DNA from: JBDTNQ01 sp039933635
Lineage (GTDB): Bacteria; Acidobacteriota; Vicinamibacteria; Vicinamibacterales; SCN-69-37
Direction: 5' to 3'
Assembly: GCA_039933635.1 (NCBI GenBank)
Contig: JBDTNQ010000022.1
Span: 1-44,090 of the forward strand
Length of the DNA stretch: 44,090 bases
Below the pieces are notes generated by a model. The model did no database searches. It was given only the letters and a program-made list of their open reading frames with translations, and was not told where the DNA came from. A program made the translations under genes and the position numbers. This document shows positions 8,263 through 16,077 of this stretch, one piece after another; the stretch's first letter is position 1, and each line of letters opens with the position of its first letter.

Positions 8263-9051
8263 ATGATTCGCGCACTGTACACGGCGGCGAGCGGCATGAA
8301 CGCGCAACAGACGAACATCGACAACGTTGCGCACAATCTCGCCAACGTCAACACGACCGGATTCAAGAAGAGCCGCGTGGAATTCGAGGACCTGGTGTAC
8401 CAGGAAATCCGCGCCGCCGGATCGTCGGCCTCCTCCACGACGGAAGCCCCGGTCGGTCTCGAGGTGGGGCTCGGCACGCGCGCCGTCGCGACGGCCCGAA
8501 ATTTCTCGGCCGGCAATCTCCGCCAGACCGGAGCGCCCCTGGACGTGGCCATTCAAGGCGACGGTTTCTTCAAGATCACGCTGCCCGATGGCACCACGGG
8601 CTACTCGCGCGCCGGCACGTTCCATCAGGATGCCCAGGGGCTGCTCGTGACGTCCGAGGGCTACTCCGTCGACCCGCAGATCTCGATCCCGCCCAACGCC
8701 ACGAGCGTGAGCATCTCGCGTGACGGTGTCGTGTCGGCCGTAATTGCCGGCCAGAGTGCCTCGCAGCAGCTCGGAACGTTGGAGATTGCCAACTTCTCGA
8801 ACGCCGCCGGCCTCCGTCCGCTTGGCGGCAACCTCTTTGCGACGACGACGGCCTCGGGGGAACCGGAGTCGGGAGCGCCAGGCACCGACGGCCGCGGCAC
8901 GCTGACGCAGGGGTTCGTGGAGGACTCGAACGTCAGCGTCGTCGAAGAAATGGTCAACATGATCATCGGCCAGCGCGCGTACGAAGCGAACTCGCGCGTG
9001 GTCAAGGCCGCCGACGAGATGCTGTCCCAGGTCAACTCACTGGTCCGGTAA
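8263..9051 (+). CDS. flgG: Flagellar distal rod protein FlgG
   Basis: FlgG forms the distal rod that passes through the P and L rings. The sequence opens with the typical MIRALYTAASGMNAQQ, then NVAHNLANVNTTGFKKSR, and ends with the conserved NVSVVEEMVNMIIGQRAYEANSR split over the last 45 residues. The 262-residue length is the family standard. ATG 8263 is preceded by GGAG at 8254-8257. Its TAA stop shares a base with the flgA ATG, so flgG and flgA are coupled. Confidence 0.97.
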   Translation: MIRALYTAASGMNAQQTNIDNVAHNLANVNTTGFKKSRVEFEDLVYQEIRAAGSSASSTTEAPVGLEVGLGTRAVATARNFSAGNLRQTGAPLDVAIQGDGFFKITLPDGTTGYSRAGTFHQDAQGLLVTSEGYSVDPQISIPPNATSVSISRDGVVSAVIAGQSASQQLGTLEIANFSNAAGLRPLGGNLFATTTASGEPESGAPGTDGRGTLTQGFVEDSNVSVVEEMVNMIIGQRAYEANSRVVKAADEMLSQVNSLVR

Positions 9052-9764
9052 TGCAGACGATCCGCCGGCCTCTCCTGCTCGTGACGCTCATCGCGGCCTT
9101 TGTGGCCGCGGCAGCTGTCGTGTGCCTCGAAGGGCAGGCGGATTCGCCCGCGCTGGCGCCGGCCGACGTGGTGATTCGCGCGGCCATTGCCGCGCGGCTT
9201 GGCGTGGACGCGACGATCGATATTCAAGCGATCGACCTGCCCGCCCGCGCCGGATTGCCCACGTTGTTCCGCCAGGCACGGCCCGACCCGTCGGCGCGGC
9301 TCGGTCGGCCGATGCGGTTCGCGCTGTTGCCCGCGACGGGCATGCCCATCACCGCCATCGCCACGGTGCGCGTCGTCGCCGAGCATGTGGTGACCACCCG
9401 CGCGATCGATCGGAACGAGACGATGGCGCCAGACGCGATGCGCGTGGTCCGGGAGGAATTGCGGGATGCGCCGTTGCGCCACGTGCTGACGGCGGCACAA
9501 GTGCGTGGGGGCCGAGTGCTGCGGCCGATGGCCGCGGGCGCCACCGTGTTGCCGGGCGCCGTCATCGTGAGGCGGGCCGTCGAACCGGGAGACCGCGTCA
9601 CGGTCGTGGCGGTCTCCGGTGACGTGCAGGTCAGTGCCGAACTGATCGCCGCCGATGGCGGTGATCGCGGCGACGTCATTCGCGTCGTCAATCCGGACAC
9701 GCGCAAGGATCTGCGTGGCCGGATCGTGAAGGAAGGATTGGTCGAGGTGAACTATGCGCGATAA
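9051..9764 (+). CDS. flgA: P-ring assembly chaperone FlgA
   Basis: FlgA is a periplasmic chaperone that helps FlgI polymerise into the P ring around the rod. A Sec-type signal peptide is visible (Arg-Arg, hydrophobic residues 8-25). The C-terminal half has the SAF-type fold seen in the family: ATVRVVAEHVVTTRAIDRNE, a DAPLRHVLTAAQVRG segment, PGAVIVRRAVEPGDRVTVV and a final VVNPDTRKDLRGRIV-like motif. Length is 237 residues. It sits between flgG and flgH, next to its client flgI, and overlaps flgH by 11 bases. Confidence 0.93.
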   Translation: MQTIRRPLLLVTLIAAFVAAAAVVCLEGQADSPALAPADVVIRAAIAARLGVDATIDIQAIDLPARAGLPTLFRQARPDPSARLGRPMRFALLPATGMPITAIATVRVVAEHVVTTRAIDRNETMAPDAMRVVREELRDAPLRHVLTAAQVRGGRVLRPMAAGATVLPGAVIVRRAVEPGDRVTVVAVSGDVQVSAELIAADGGDRGDVIRVVNPDTRKDLRGRIVKEGLVEVNYAR

Positions 9765-10416
9765 CAGCCGACAAGTGGCCGCGTGCGCGATCGTCATGCT
9801 GCTCTCGATGGCCCCGTCAGTCGCGTGGGCGCAGCAGGCCGCCAACGCCACCAACTACGACGAGGTGTACGCGCGCTATCTGGCCGCCGCACGGCGGTCG
9901 AACACGACCGGGCATTCGCTGTGGATGAACGACCTCAATAGCGACTTGCGCGCCCGTCGCGTGAACGATCTCGTGACCATTCGCGTCGAGGAGAGCCTCA
10001 GTGCGTCCGGGTCCGCGGACTCGAACGTCGGCAAGTCCGGCAGCGCGAGCGCGACGTTTCCCGGCAAGATCGGCACCATCCTGTCCAAGGGCCTTCCGGC
10101 CGGGACCGACACGAAATTCAAGGGCTCTGGCGGCACGACGCGAACGACGGAACTCTCCGCGGTCATGACGGCGCGCGTCACCGAAGTGCTGCCGAGCGGA
10201 GACCTTGTGGTCGAAGGCCTGCGGGAAGTCGACATCAACGGCGACCGAAATGTCGTCGTGCTCAGCGGGGTGATACGCACGGTGGACATCCAGCCGGGCA
10301 ACGTCATTCCCTCGACGATGGTGGGGCAGTTGAGGATTCGATCGCTCAGCGCCGGGCTCGTGCACGACAGCCTCGAGCCGGGATGGCTGATCAAGATCCT
10401 CAACAAGGTGTTCTGA
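9754..10416 (+). CDS. flgH: Flagellar L-ring protein FlgH
   Basis: FlgH makes the L ring in the outer membrane and shows that this is a diderm bacterium. Hallmarks are the ARRVNDLVTIRVEES segment, the FKGSGGTTRTTELSA motif, the VEGLREVDINGDRNVVVLSG stretch and the C-terminal VGQLRIRSLSAGLVHD. The signal peptide ends AWAQQA. Unlike most FlgH proteins there is no lipobox Cys at the cleavage site; the only nearby VAAC (residues 8-11) precedes the hydrophobic core and cannot serve as one. Length is 220 residues. It overlaps flgA and is followed four bases later by flgI. Confidence 0.95.
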   Translation: MRDNSRQVAACAIVMLLSMAPSVAWAQQAANATNYDEVYARYLAAARRSNTTGHSLWMNDLNSDLRARRVNDLVTIRVEESLSASGSADSNVGKSGSASATFPGKIGTILSKGLPAGTDTKFKGSGGTTRTTELSAVMTARVTEVLPSGDLVVEGLREVDINGDRNVVVLSGVIRTVDIQPGNVIPSTMVGQLRIRSLSAGLVHDSLEPGWLIKILNKVF

Positions 10417-10420
10417 GACC

Positions 10421-11596
10421 ATGACGACACACAACCGGACCAACTCACCACTCGTGACGCCCAAGGCCGGGGCGCACAAGCTGCTTCGCCGCTGCGGCGC
10501 GGCGGCCGTGGTTGCCGCGCTCGCGGTGCTCATGCCGACAACTCAACGCGTCCAGGCCAGCGAGTCGAGGTTGAAGGACATCGTGACGCTGCAGGGCGTG
10601 AGCCCGTCACCGCTCGTGGGCTACGGCCTGGTGGTCGGCCTCAACAAGACCGGCGACAAGCGCCAGACGATCTTCTCGACGCAGACGCTGGCCAACATGC
10701 TGGCGCGTTTCGGCCTCACCGTGCCGGCCGACCAGGTGAAGGTCGAGAACATCGCCGCGGTCGTCGTGACCGCCGAGATGTCGCCGTATCAGCGCATCGG
10801 CGCACGGGTCGACGTCATCGCGTCGTCGATTGGTGACGCGCGCAGTCTGCAGGGTGGCACGCTGCTGCCGACGTCGTTGAAGGGACCGTCCGGCGAGGAC
10901 GTGGCCCTTGCGCAGGGGCCCTTGTCCATCGGTGGTTTCGGCGGCGGCGGCGGCGGTACGAGTGTCCAGGTCAATCACCTGACGGTCGGACGCATTCCCG
11001 GCGGCGCCATCGTGCAGGTCGCGCCGGACGCCATCGCGTCGACCGCTGACGTGGTGACCTTCTCTTTGCGCGAACCCGACTTCGTCACGGCGTCCCGTGT
11101 GGCGCAAGTGATCAACACGTTCCTCGGCGGGCCCTCAGCGCACGCGCTCGATCCGGGCAGCGTGGCGGTGACGGTGCCGGCCCAGTTCCGTAACTCGGTG
11201 GCGGAGTTGATGGCACAGCTCGAGACGCTGCCCGTCGAGACCGACGTCGCGGCGCGTGTCGTGATCAACGAGCGCACGGGCACCGTCGTCGTCGGCGGCA
11301 ATGTGAAGCTCGGCCCGGCCGCTGTCGCGCACGGGAACCTCTCGGTTCGTATTTCGACGAAATACGAGGTCAGCCAGCCGAATCCCTTCACGACCGGCGA
11401 GACCACCGTCGTGCCGAACCAGCAGGTCGATGTCCGCGAGGGCAATGCCAAGCTCGTGTCGCTGCAGGAAGGCACCACGCTCGATGCTGTCGCATCGGCG
11501 CTCAACGCGCTTGGCGCCTCGCCACGCGACATCATCGCGATCATGCAGGCGCTCAAGGCCGCTGGGGCTTTGAAAGCCGAGATCATCATTCTGTAG
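10421..11596 (+). CDS. flgI: Flagellar P-ring protein FlgI
   Basis: FlgI is the periplasmic P-ring subunit. A long n-region (to about residue 23) precedes a hydrophobic signal core and a QASES cleavage area. The mature protein begins RLKDIVTLQGV and shows the family's VGYGLVVGLNKTGDK, FSTQTLANMLARFG, VVVTAEMSPY and the C-terminal LNALGASPRDIIAIMQALKAAGAL. The 391-residue length is slightly long because of the extended leader, and a start at GTG 10454 is a possible alternative. No clear Shine-Dalgarno precedes either start, which suggests coupling to flgH. Confidence 0.96.
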   Translation: MTTHNRTNSPLVTPKAGAHKLLRRCGAAAVVAALAVLMPTTQRVQASESRLKDIVTLQGVSPSPLVGYGLVVGLNKTGDKRQTIFSTQTLANMLARFGLTVPADQVKVENIAAVVVTAEMSPYQRIGARVDVIASSIGDARSLQGGTLLPTSLKGPSGEDVALAQGPLSIGGFGGGGGGTSVQVNHLTVGRIPGGAIVQVAPDAIASTADVVTFSLREPDFVTASRVAQVINTFLGGPSAHALDPGSVAVTVPAQFRNSVAELMAQLETLPVETDVAARVVINERTGTVVVGGNVKLGPAAVAHGNLSVRISTKYEVSQPNPFTTGETTVVPNQQVDVREGNAKLVSLQEGTTLDAVASALNALGASPRDIIAIMQALKAAGALKAEIIIL

Positions 11597-11606
11597 AGAA
11601 TCGATC

Positions 11607-12473
11607 ATGGCGAACGGCACCAACGGAATCGATCAGGTCGACGGTGCGGTCTCCGCGCCCAGCCCCTCGTCGTCGTCCGCCAGACAGACCCCGGAGCAAC
11701 TGAAGGCGCTGGCCGCCCAGTTCGAGTCGCTCCTCCTGAATCAGATGATGGCCGCCATGCGGTCGTCGATGTTCGACGATGACGACAAGGACGCGGGGTT
11801 CGCGAAGGGGCCGCTGGCCGATGCGATGTACAGCGAGCTCAGTCTGGCACTCAGCCGCGCAGGTGGCTTCGGCCTGAGCGATTCGATGCTCGGACCGCTC
11901 ATGCGCGAGGCGGGTACCGGCGCCGGCGCCGGCGCTGCGAGTGCCGTGCTGCCCAGCGGGCTGTCCCTGCCACTATCGATGACCACGGCCGGAAACGGCG
12001 GATTCAGTCTGCCGGAACGTGGCAACGAGACCTCGGCGATGGCGCTGCCGCACTTGGACAACCCGCTGTCGCGGACGTTGTCAGCGTCGCGCATCAGTTC
12101 ACAGTTTGGCTGGCGGCAGGACCCGATCAACGGCGAGATGAAGTTCCACAAGGGGACCGACATCGCGATGCCCGTCGGGCAGGACGTGCCAGCGGCCATG
12201 TCAGGACGGGTGGTGTACGCGGGCGAACGGTCTGGCTATGGCCTGACGGTCGAGGTGGATCACGGCAACGGGCTGATGACGCGCTACGCGCATCTCTCGG
12301 AGGTGTCGGTGAATGTCGGTGACGTGGTCGGGGACGGGCAGTCGCTTGCGAAATCAGGAGCGACCGGCCGCGTGACGGGACCACACCTGCACTTCGAGGT
12401 GCTGGACCAGGGGCAACCCGTGGATCCGTCGAACGCACTGCAGCGACTGGCCGCGAGCCAGAGCGCTGATTAA
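11607..12473 (+). CDS. flgJ: FlgJ-type rod protein fused to an M23 (LytM) peptidase domain
   Basis: The N-terminal part (about residues 25-95: QLKALAAQFESLLLNQMMAAM and then a short variable segment) is the rod-binding domain of FlgJ, the scaffold for rod assembly. The C-terminal part (about residues 155-285) is not the glucosaminidase domain of classical FlgJ but an M23 metallo-endopeptidase. It has the zinc ligands of HKGTD (His181, Asp185) and HLH (His260 and His262), plus the typical GYGLTVEVDHGNGLMTRYAHL core. It should cut peptidoglycan cross-bridges so the rod can pass the wall. An Ala/Gly/Ser-rich linker joins the domains. Its TAA stop is also the start of the -35 box of the next promoter. 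Confidence 0.93.
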   Translation: MANGTNGIDQVDGAVSAPSPSSSSARQTPEQLKALAAQFESLLLNQMMAAMRSSMFDDDDKDAGFAKGPLADAMYSELSLALSRAGGFGLSDSMLGPLMREAGTGAGAGAASAVLPSGLSLPLSMTTAGNGGFSLPERGNETSAMALPHLDNPLSRTLSASRISSQFGWRQDPINGEMKFHKGTDIAMPVGQDVPAAMSGRVVYAGERSGYGLTVEVDHGNGLMTRYAHLSEVSVNVGDVVGDGQSLAKSGATGRVTGPHLHFEVLDQGQPVDPSNALQRLAASQSAD

Positions 12474-12497
12474 AGGTTACAGAAGTGGGGCCGATTA
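12471..12497 (+). promoter_or_regulatory. Sigma-28 promoter for the flgM-flgN-flgK-flgL-fliW-csrA block
   Basis: TAAA (12471-12474) is followed after exactly 15 bases by GCCGATTA (12490-12497), a near-perfect match to the FliA consensus TAAA-N15-GCCGATAA. The -35 box overlaps the flgJ stop codon. Transcription should start near 12504, which rules out the longest flgM frame (start 12485) and supports ATG 12548. Confidence 0.9.
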
Positions 12498-12547
12498 GTA
12501 GCGCAGGGATGGGATTCGGAACCCGGATGACGGGGAGCGAACAAACC

Positions 12548-12838
12548 ATGAAAGTTGACCCTCGCACAGAATCGAGCCGGGTTGCCCACACGGCAACCGA
12601 AGCAACTCGCCAGCCGTCCAGGGTAGCGGAGAAGAATCCGGACGCGGTGAAGCTGTCAGACGAACTCCGTCTGGCGGATGAAGCCGTGCATGCAGCCGCA
12701 ATTTCCGGAGACGTTCGACCCGTTAACGTGGCCAGGGCGCGCGAGTTGTATCAGTCCGGACAACTGGCCAGGGATCTTGGTTCACTGGCCGACCGGATCA
12801 TTGATTCGCTCGTCCAGGCCCGTGACCCAAAGATCTGA
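12548..12838 (+). CDS. flgM: Anti-sigma-28 factor FlgM
   Basis: FlgM binds FliA and blocks late-gene transcription until it is exported through the finished hook. The 96-residue product has the family's disordered N-terminus and the helical C-terminal FliA-binding part: VKLSDELRLADEA, then VRPVNVARARELYQSGQLA and ADRIIDSLV. ATG 12548 with GGGGAG at 12532-12537 is chosen, since the longer frame would start within the sigma-28 promoter. The gene is therefore under control of the sigma factor it inhibits. Its end overlaps the flgN-like gene by 17 bases. Confidence 0.9.
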   Translation: MKVDPRTESSRVAHTATEATRQPSRVAEKNPDAVKLSDELRLADEAVHAAAISGDVRPVNVARARELYQSGQLARDLGSLADRIIDSLVQARDPKI

Positions 12839-13157
12839 CGCGCTCGATCGTCTGACCGTTGCGCTCGACGGGCTGGCTGTCAGCCTCGAGAGCGGGCAGC
12901 CGGATCTCGTGCTGGTCGCCGAGGCACCGGTCTCGACCGCCGTGCACGCGCTCACCTCGAGCGATCTGACAGAGCTCGCCCGCAGGCCCGACGTCCGGGC
13001 CGCGGTCATGAACGTCCGGCTGGCCATGGCCCGCTGCCACACGCTCGGCGCGGCCGCCGCGGCCGTGGCCGCGGCCGTTGTTCCGGCCGACTACGGAGCG
13101 ACCGGCCGCCGACGCGGTCTGTCGCCGCGTCCGTCCACGGTCATTGCCCGAACCTGA
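12822..13157 (+). CDS. flgN: Small FlgN-like export chaperone
   Basis: This 111-residue product lies exactly where FlgN, the export chaperone of FlgK and FlgL, is found: between flgM and flgK. It is mostly helical in prediction by eye (LDRLTVALDGLAVSLESG, then LTELARRPDVRAAVMNVRLAMARC), with an Ala/Val-rich turn and a basic C-terminal tail. Sequence identity to known FlgN is weak, so the call rests mainly on position, size and helical character. GTG 12822 overlaps flgM. The frame stays open upstream to 12678, but that part lies within flgM. Three bases separate its stop from the flgK ATG. Confidence 0.6.
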   Translation: MTQRSDALDRLTVALDGLAVSLESGQPDLVLVAEAPVSTAVHALTSSDLTELARRPDVRAAVMNVRLAMARCHTLGAAAAAVAAAVVPADYGATGRRRGLSPRPSTVIART

Positions 13158-13160
13158 ACC

Positions 13161-14534
13161 ATGTCTGGCCTCTTCGACAGTCTTTCGATTGCCACCTCCG
13201 CGTTGACCGCGTATCGCACCGGTCTCGACGTGGCGGGGCAGAACATCGCCAATATCAACACGCCGGGGTACGTGCGCCGCACGGTGACCTTGGCCGAGCG
13301 CGCGCCAACCGAGGCCCTTGGCCCCGGCCACGGCGTCGACGTCCTCGGCATTCAGGCGCATCGGAGCGAATTGATCGACGGCCGGATCGGACATGAGCAG
13401 GCCGGGCTCTCGCACGACTCCGCGCTGCTCGACGGGCTCAAGGAAGTGGAGTCGGCGATTGGCTTGCCCGGGTCCTCGCTCGACGCGGACCTGGACGGCC
13501 TCTTCACATCGTTCTCCCAACTCGCGACCGACGTCACGTCCTCCTCCGCCCGCGACTCGGTCGTGCGCCAGGCACAGACCCTCGCCCAGGGGTTCGGTGC
13601 CCTGTCGGGACGCATTACAGAGCTGCAACGCTCCACGAACGTGTCCGTGCGCGACGCGGTCGGACAGCTCAATCAGTTGACCGATCGCTTCGCGCAACTG
13701 AACGGGCAGATCATCAGCCGCAATGGTACCGACGTCGAGGCCTTGAAAGACGAACGGGCCAACGTGCTGGCCGACATCCAGTCGTTGGCCGACGTCTCCG
13801 TCATCACGCGCGGTGATGGCGGGCTCGATCTGACCATGCCGCAGGGGCAGGCGCTCGTCTTGGGCGGCACGTCGAACGCCGTGAGCCTCGTCTCGACCGC
13901 GCCTTCCGGCGCCGTGTCATTGATGCTCAGTGACTTCGACGTGACCTCACAGGTCACGAATGGCCGGCTTGGCGGCCTGATCACGCTGCGCGATACGGTC
14001 CTTGGCGGCTATCAAACGAACCTGGACCAGTTGGCGTATGACGTCGCCACGCAGGTCAATGCGGTGCACGCCAGCGGCTACGACGCCAATGGCAACGCCG
14101 CCGGCAACTTCTTCACGGCGCCGGCGGCCGTCGCTGGCGCGGCCGCCGCGATGGCGGTCGATCCCTCGCTGGCCGCCGACAGTCAGCTCCTGGCGGGATC
14201 CGCGACCGGCGCGGTCGGGGACAATCAGACGGCGCGCGCGCTGGCTGGGATCCGCAACGCGCGCGTGATGTCCGGCGGTACGGCCACCGCCGCCGAGGCC
14301 TGGTCGAATTTCGTCTACCAGGTCGGATCGGACGTGGCGACGGCGCAGTCGACGAGTGGTACACGCGAGGCGGTGGTTCGGCAGCTCCAGCAGCTGCGGG
14401 ACCAGGCCTCCGGCGTGTCGCTGGATGAAGAGGCCGCGAACCTGATGAAGTTCCAACGATCCTACGAAGCGAGCGCGCGATTCTTCACCACGGTGAACGA
14501 CACGCTCACAACCCTGATGGCGATGGTGCAGTGA
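13161..14534 (+). CDS. flgK: Hook-filament junction protein FlgK (HAP1)
   Basis: FlgK forms the first junction layer between hook and filament. It has the rod/hook N-terminal motif (SALTAYRTGLDVAGQNIANI, then NTPGYVRR) and the C-terminal D0 helix (LDEEAANLMKFQRSYEASAR). The 457 residues are within the family's shorter range. ATG 13161 follows flgN by three bases. The stop overlaps the flgL start. Transcription is expected from the sigma-28 promoter at 12471. Confidence 0.96.
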   Translation: MSGLFDSLSIATSALTAYRTGLDVAGQNIANINTPGYVRRTVTLAERAPTEALGPGHGVDVLGIQAHRSELIDGRIGHEQAGLSHDSALLDGLKEVESAIGLPGSSLDADLDGLFTSFSQLATDVTSSSARDSVVRQAQTLAQGFGALSGRITELQRSTNVSVRDAVGQLNQLTDRFAQLNGQIISRNGTDVEALKDERANVLADIQSLADVSVITRGDGGLDLTMPQGQALVLGGTSNAVSLVSTAPSGAVSLMLSDFDVTSQVTNGRLGGLITLRDTVLGGYQTNLDQLAYDVATQVNAVHASGYDANGNAAGNFFTAPAAVAGAAAAMAVDPSLAADSQLLAGSATGAVGDNQTARALAGIRNARVMSGGTATAAEAWSNFVYQVGSDVATAQSTSGTREAVVRQLQQLRDQASGVSLDEEAANLMKFQRSYEASARFFTTVNDTLTTLMAMVQ

Positions 14535-15421
14535 TGCGGGTAATCTACGACGTTGTTCGTGACGGACTCTTCGCCATCAACACGGCGAGCAGCCAGCTGG
14601 CGCGCGCGCAGCAGCAGCTCTCCAGCGGCAAGCGCATTTCCGGCGCAGGTGACGATCCGCGTGGGACGCAGCAGGCGATTGCCGAGCGGTCGACGCTCAA
14701 CGGCATCGACGCCTACACCAAAACCAACGACGCCGCCGCGGCGCGGCTTGCCAGCGCGGACTCGGTCCTGACGGGGTATTCCGACAAGCTGACGAGTGCC
14801 ATCACGACGGCGCTCAGTGCCCAGGGCACCCAGGTGAATCCTGCGGCCCTGGCCTCGTCGGCGCAGGCGTTGCGGTCGCTGCGGCAGGCGATGGTGTCCG
14901 ACCTGAACACGACATCCAACGGAAACTTCCTGTTCTCGGGCACCAATAGCAATGCCGCGGCTTACGCACAGGTCGCCGGCACCTGGACCTATCAGGGCAA
15001 CGCGGACACCGCGCAGGTCGAGGTCGAGTCGGGCCGCACGGTCTCTGTGTCATTCAACGGTCGGGCCATCGCACAGGGCAGTGACACAACCGATGTGTTC
15101 ACCGCGCTCGACACGTTGGCGACCGCGGTCGAGAACGGCGACAACGCCAGCATCGCCACCGGCATCGACGCCCTTCAGCGCGCCTTCGATCGCGCGCAGC
15201 GCGCACAGGCGCTGCTTGGGACCGACGAGCAGGGCGTGGATTCCGCTCAAATACGCCTGGCGTCGCTGCGTACCGCCGCGGAGAGTCGACGCTCGAAGCT
15301 CGAGGACGCGAATCTGGCGCAGGCGGCCACCAACCTGCAAAAGGCGGACACGGCGTATCGCGCCGCGCTGGGCGCGGTGAGCTCGGCCGAGCGGCAGTCC
15401 CTCCTGGATTACCTGCGATGA
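14534..15421 (+). CDS. flgL: Hook-filament junction protein FlgL (HAP3)
   Basis: FlgL is the second junction protein and a flagellin relative. The N-terminal D0/D1 helices are typical (INTASSQLARAQQQLSSGKR, then ISGAGDDPRGTQQAI), as is the C-terminal helix (LEDANLAQAATNLQKADTAY), with the LFSGTNSN motif in between. I use ATG 14534, which overlaps the flgK TGA; the GTG three bases earlier is equally possible. Length is 295 residues. Its last codons overlap the fliW ATG as ATGA. Confidence 0.94.
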   Translation: MRVIYDVVRDGLFAINTASSQLARAQQQLSSGKRISGAGDDPRGTQQAIAERSTLNGIDAYTKTNDAAAARLASADSVLTGYSDKLTSAITTALSAQGTQVNPAALASSAQALRSLRQAMVSDLNTTSNGNFLFSGTNSNAAAYAQVAGTWTYQGNADTAQVEVESGRTVSVSFNGRAIAQGSDTTDVFTALDTLATAVENGDNASIATGIDALQRAFDRAQRAQALLGTDEQGVDSAQIRLASLRTAAESRRSKLEDANLAQAATNLQKADTAYRAALGAVSSAERQSLLDYLR

Positions 15422-15816
15422 GCTCCAACGTCGCGCTCGACGGCGTCGTCACGTTTGCGGAGGGGCTGCCTGGTTTCGAGAACTGTCGGCAGTTCGTCGT
15501 GGTTGGCTCGCTGGAGATGCAGCCGTTCACGGTCGTCCAGGGGCTCGATTCCGGAGGGCCCTCGTTCGTCGCCATCGACCCGCGTCGCGTGACCGGCGAC
15601 TACGCGACCAAACTGGAGCGTGTCGATCTGGCGCGGCTTGGATCGAACGGGCAGGATCCTCTGTTGTGGCTGGCCATCGTCGGGGCGCAGGAAGACGGGT
15701 CGGCCACGGCCAATCTGCGCGCGCCCCTGGTGATCAACCCGACGGCCATGCGCGGCATTCAGCTCATCGGCGTGGACAGCGCCTATCCCATCGATCATCC
15801 CCTGCAGGTGGGTTAG
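15418..15816 (+). CDS. fliW: Flagellar assembly factor FliW (CsrA antagonist)
   Basis: FliW binds CsrA and flagellin in a mutually exclusive way and so couples flagellin translation to secretion. The 132-residue product shows the family pattern: ALDGVVTFAEGLPGFENCRQF near the start, then VAIDPRRV, and the conserved ANLRAPLVINPTAMRGIQLI at about residues 98-118. It is coupled to flgL by an ATGA overlap and directly abuts csrA, whose GTG follows the fliW TAG without a gap. A CsrA-compatible flagellin leader lies 4.3 kb away, so the full circuit is present. Confidence 0.95.
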   Translation: MSSNVALDGVVTFAEGLPGFENCRQFVVVGSLEMQPFTVVQGLDSGGPSFVAIDPRRVTGDYATKLERVDLARLGSNGQDPLLWLAIVGAQEDGSATANLRAPLVINPTAMRGIQLIGVDSAYPIDHPLQVG

Positions 15817-16077
15817 GTGCTCGTCTTCACACGCAGGCTCGACGAGGCCATCATCATCGGGGACGGCATCGAAGTGAAGGTGCTCCGTATCGGCAAGGAC
15901 GGCGTGCGTCTGGGCGTCAGCGCCGCGCCTCACGTGCCCGTGCATCGCCGGGAAGTCTACGACCAGATCCGCGCGGCCAACGCCGCGGCCGCGGCCGCGG
16001 CGGCGGCGTCGCCCCAACAACTCGTCGAGCGGCTCCGTGGACGGCTGGCGTCGGCGTCGAAACCTCTCCTCCCATGA
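15817..16077 (+). CDS. csrA: Carbon storage / flagellin translation regulator CsrA
   Basis: CsrA is a dimeric RNA-binding protein that blocks translation at GGA-containing sites near Shine-Dalgarno sequences. The core is typical: LVFTRRLDEAIIIGDGIEVK, then VRLGVSAAPHVPVHRREVY. At 86 residues it is longer than the usual 60-75 because of an Ala-rich tail (a run of alanines at about residues 51-61, encoded by GCCGCGGCC-type codons) and a basic end. It begins with GTG right after the fliW stop and ends in an ATGA overlap with the next gene. Control of fliC is the expected role. Confidence 0.95.
   Translation: MLVFTRRLDEAIIIGDGIEVKVLRIGKDGVRLGVSAAPHVPVHRREVYDQIRAANAAAAAAAAASPQQLVERLRGRLASASKPLLP

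Noticed and set aside
9775..9786. VAAC in the FlgH leader as a lipobox
   Set aside because: It precedes the hydrophobic core of the signal peptide, so it cannot be the cleavage site.
15970..16005. GCCGCGG-type repeat in csrA as a regulatory repeat
   Set aside because: It is in frame and simply encodes the alanine-rich tail of CsrA.
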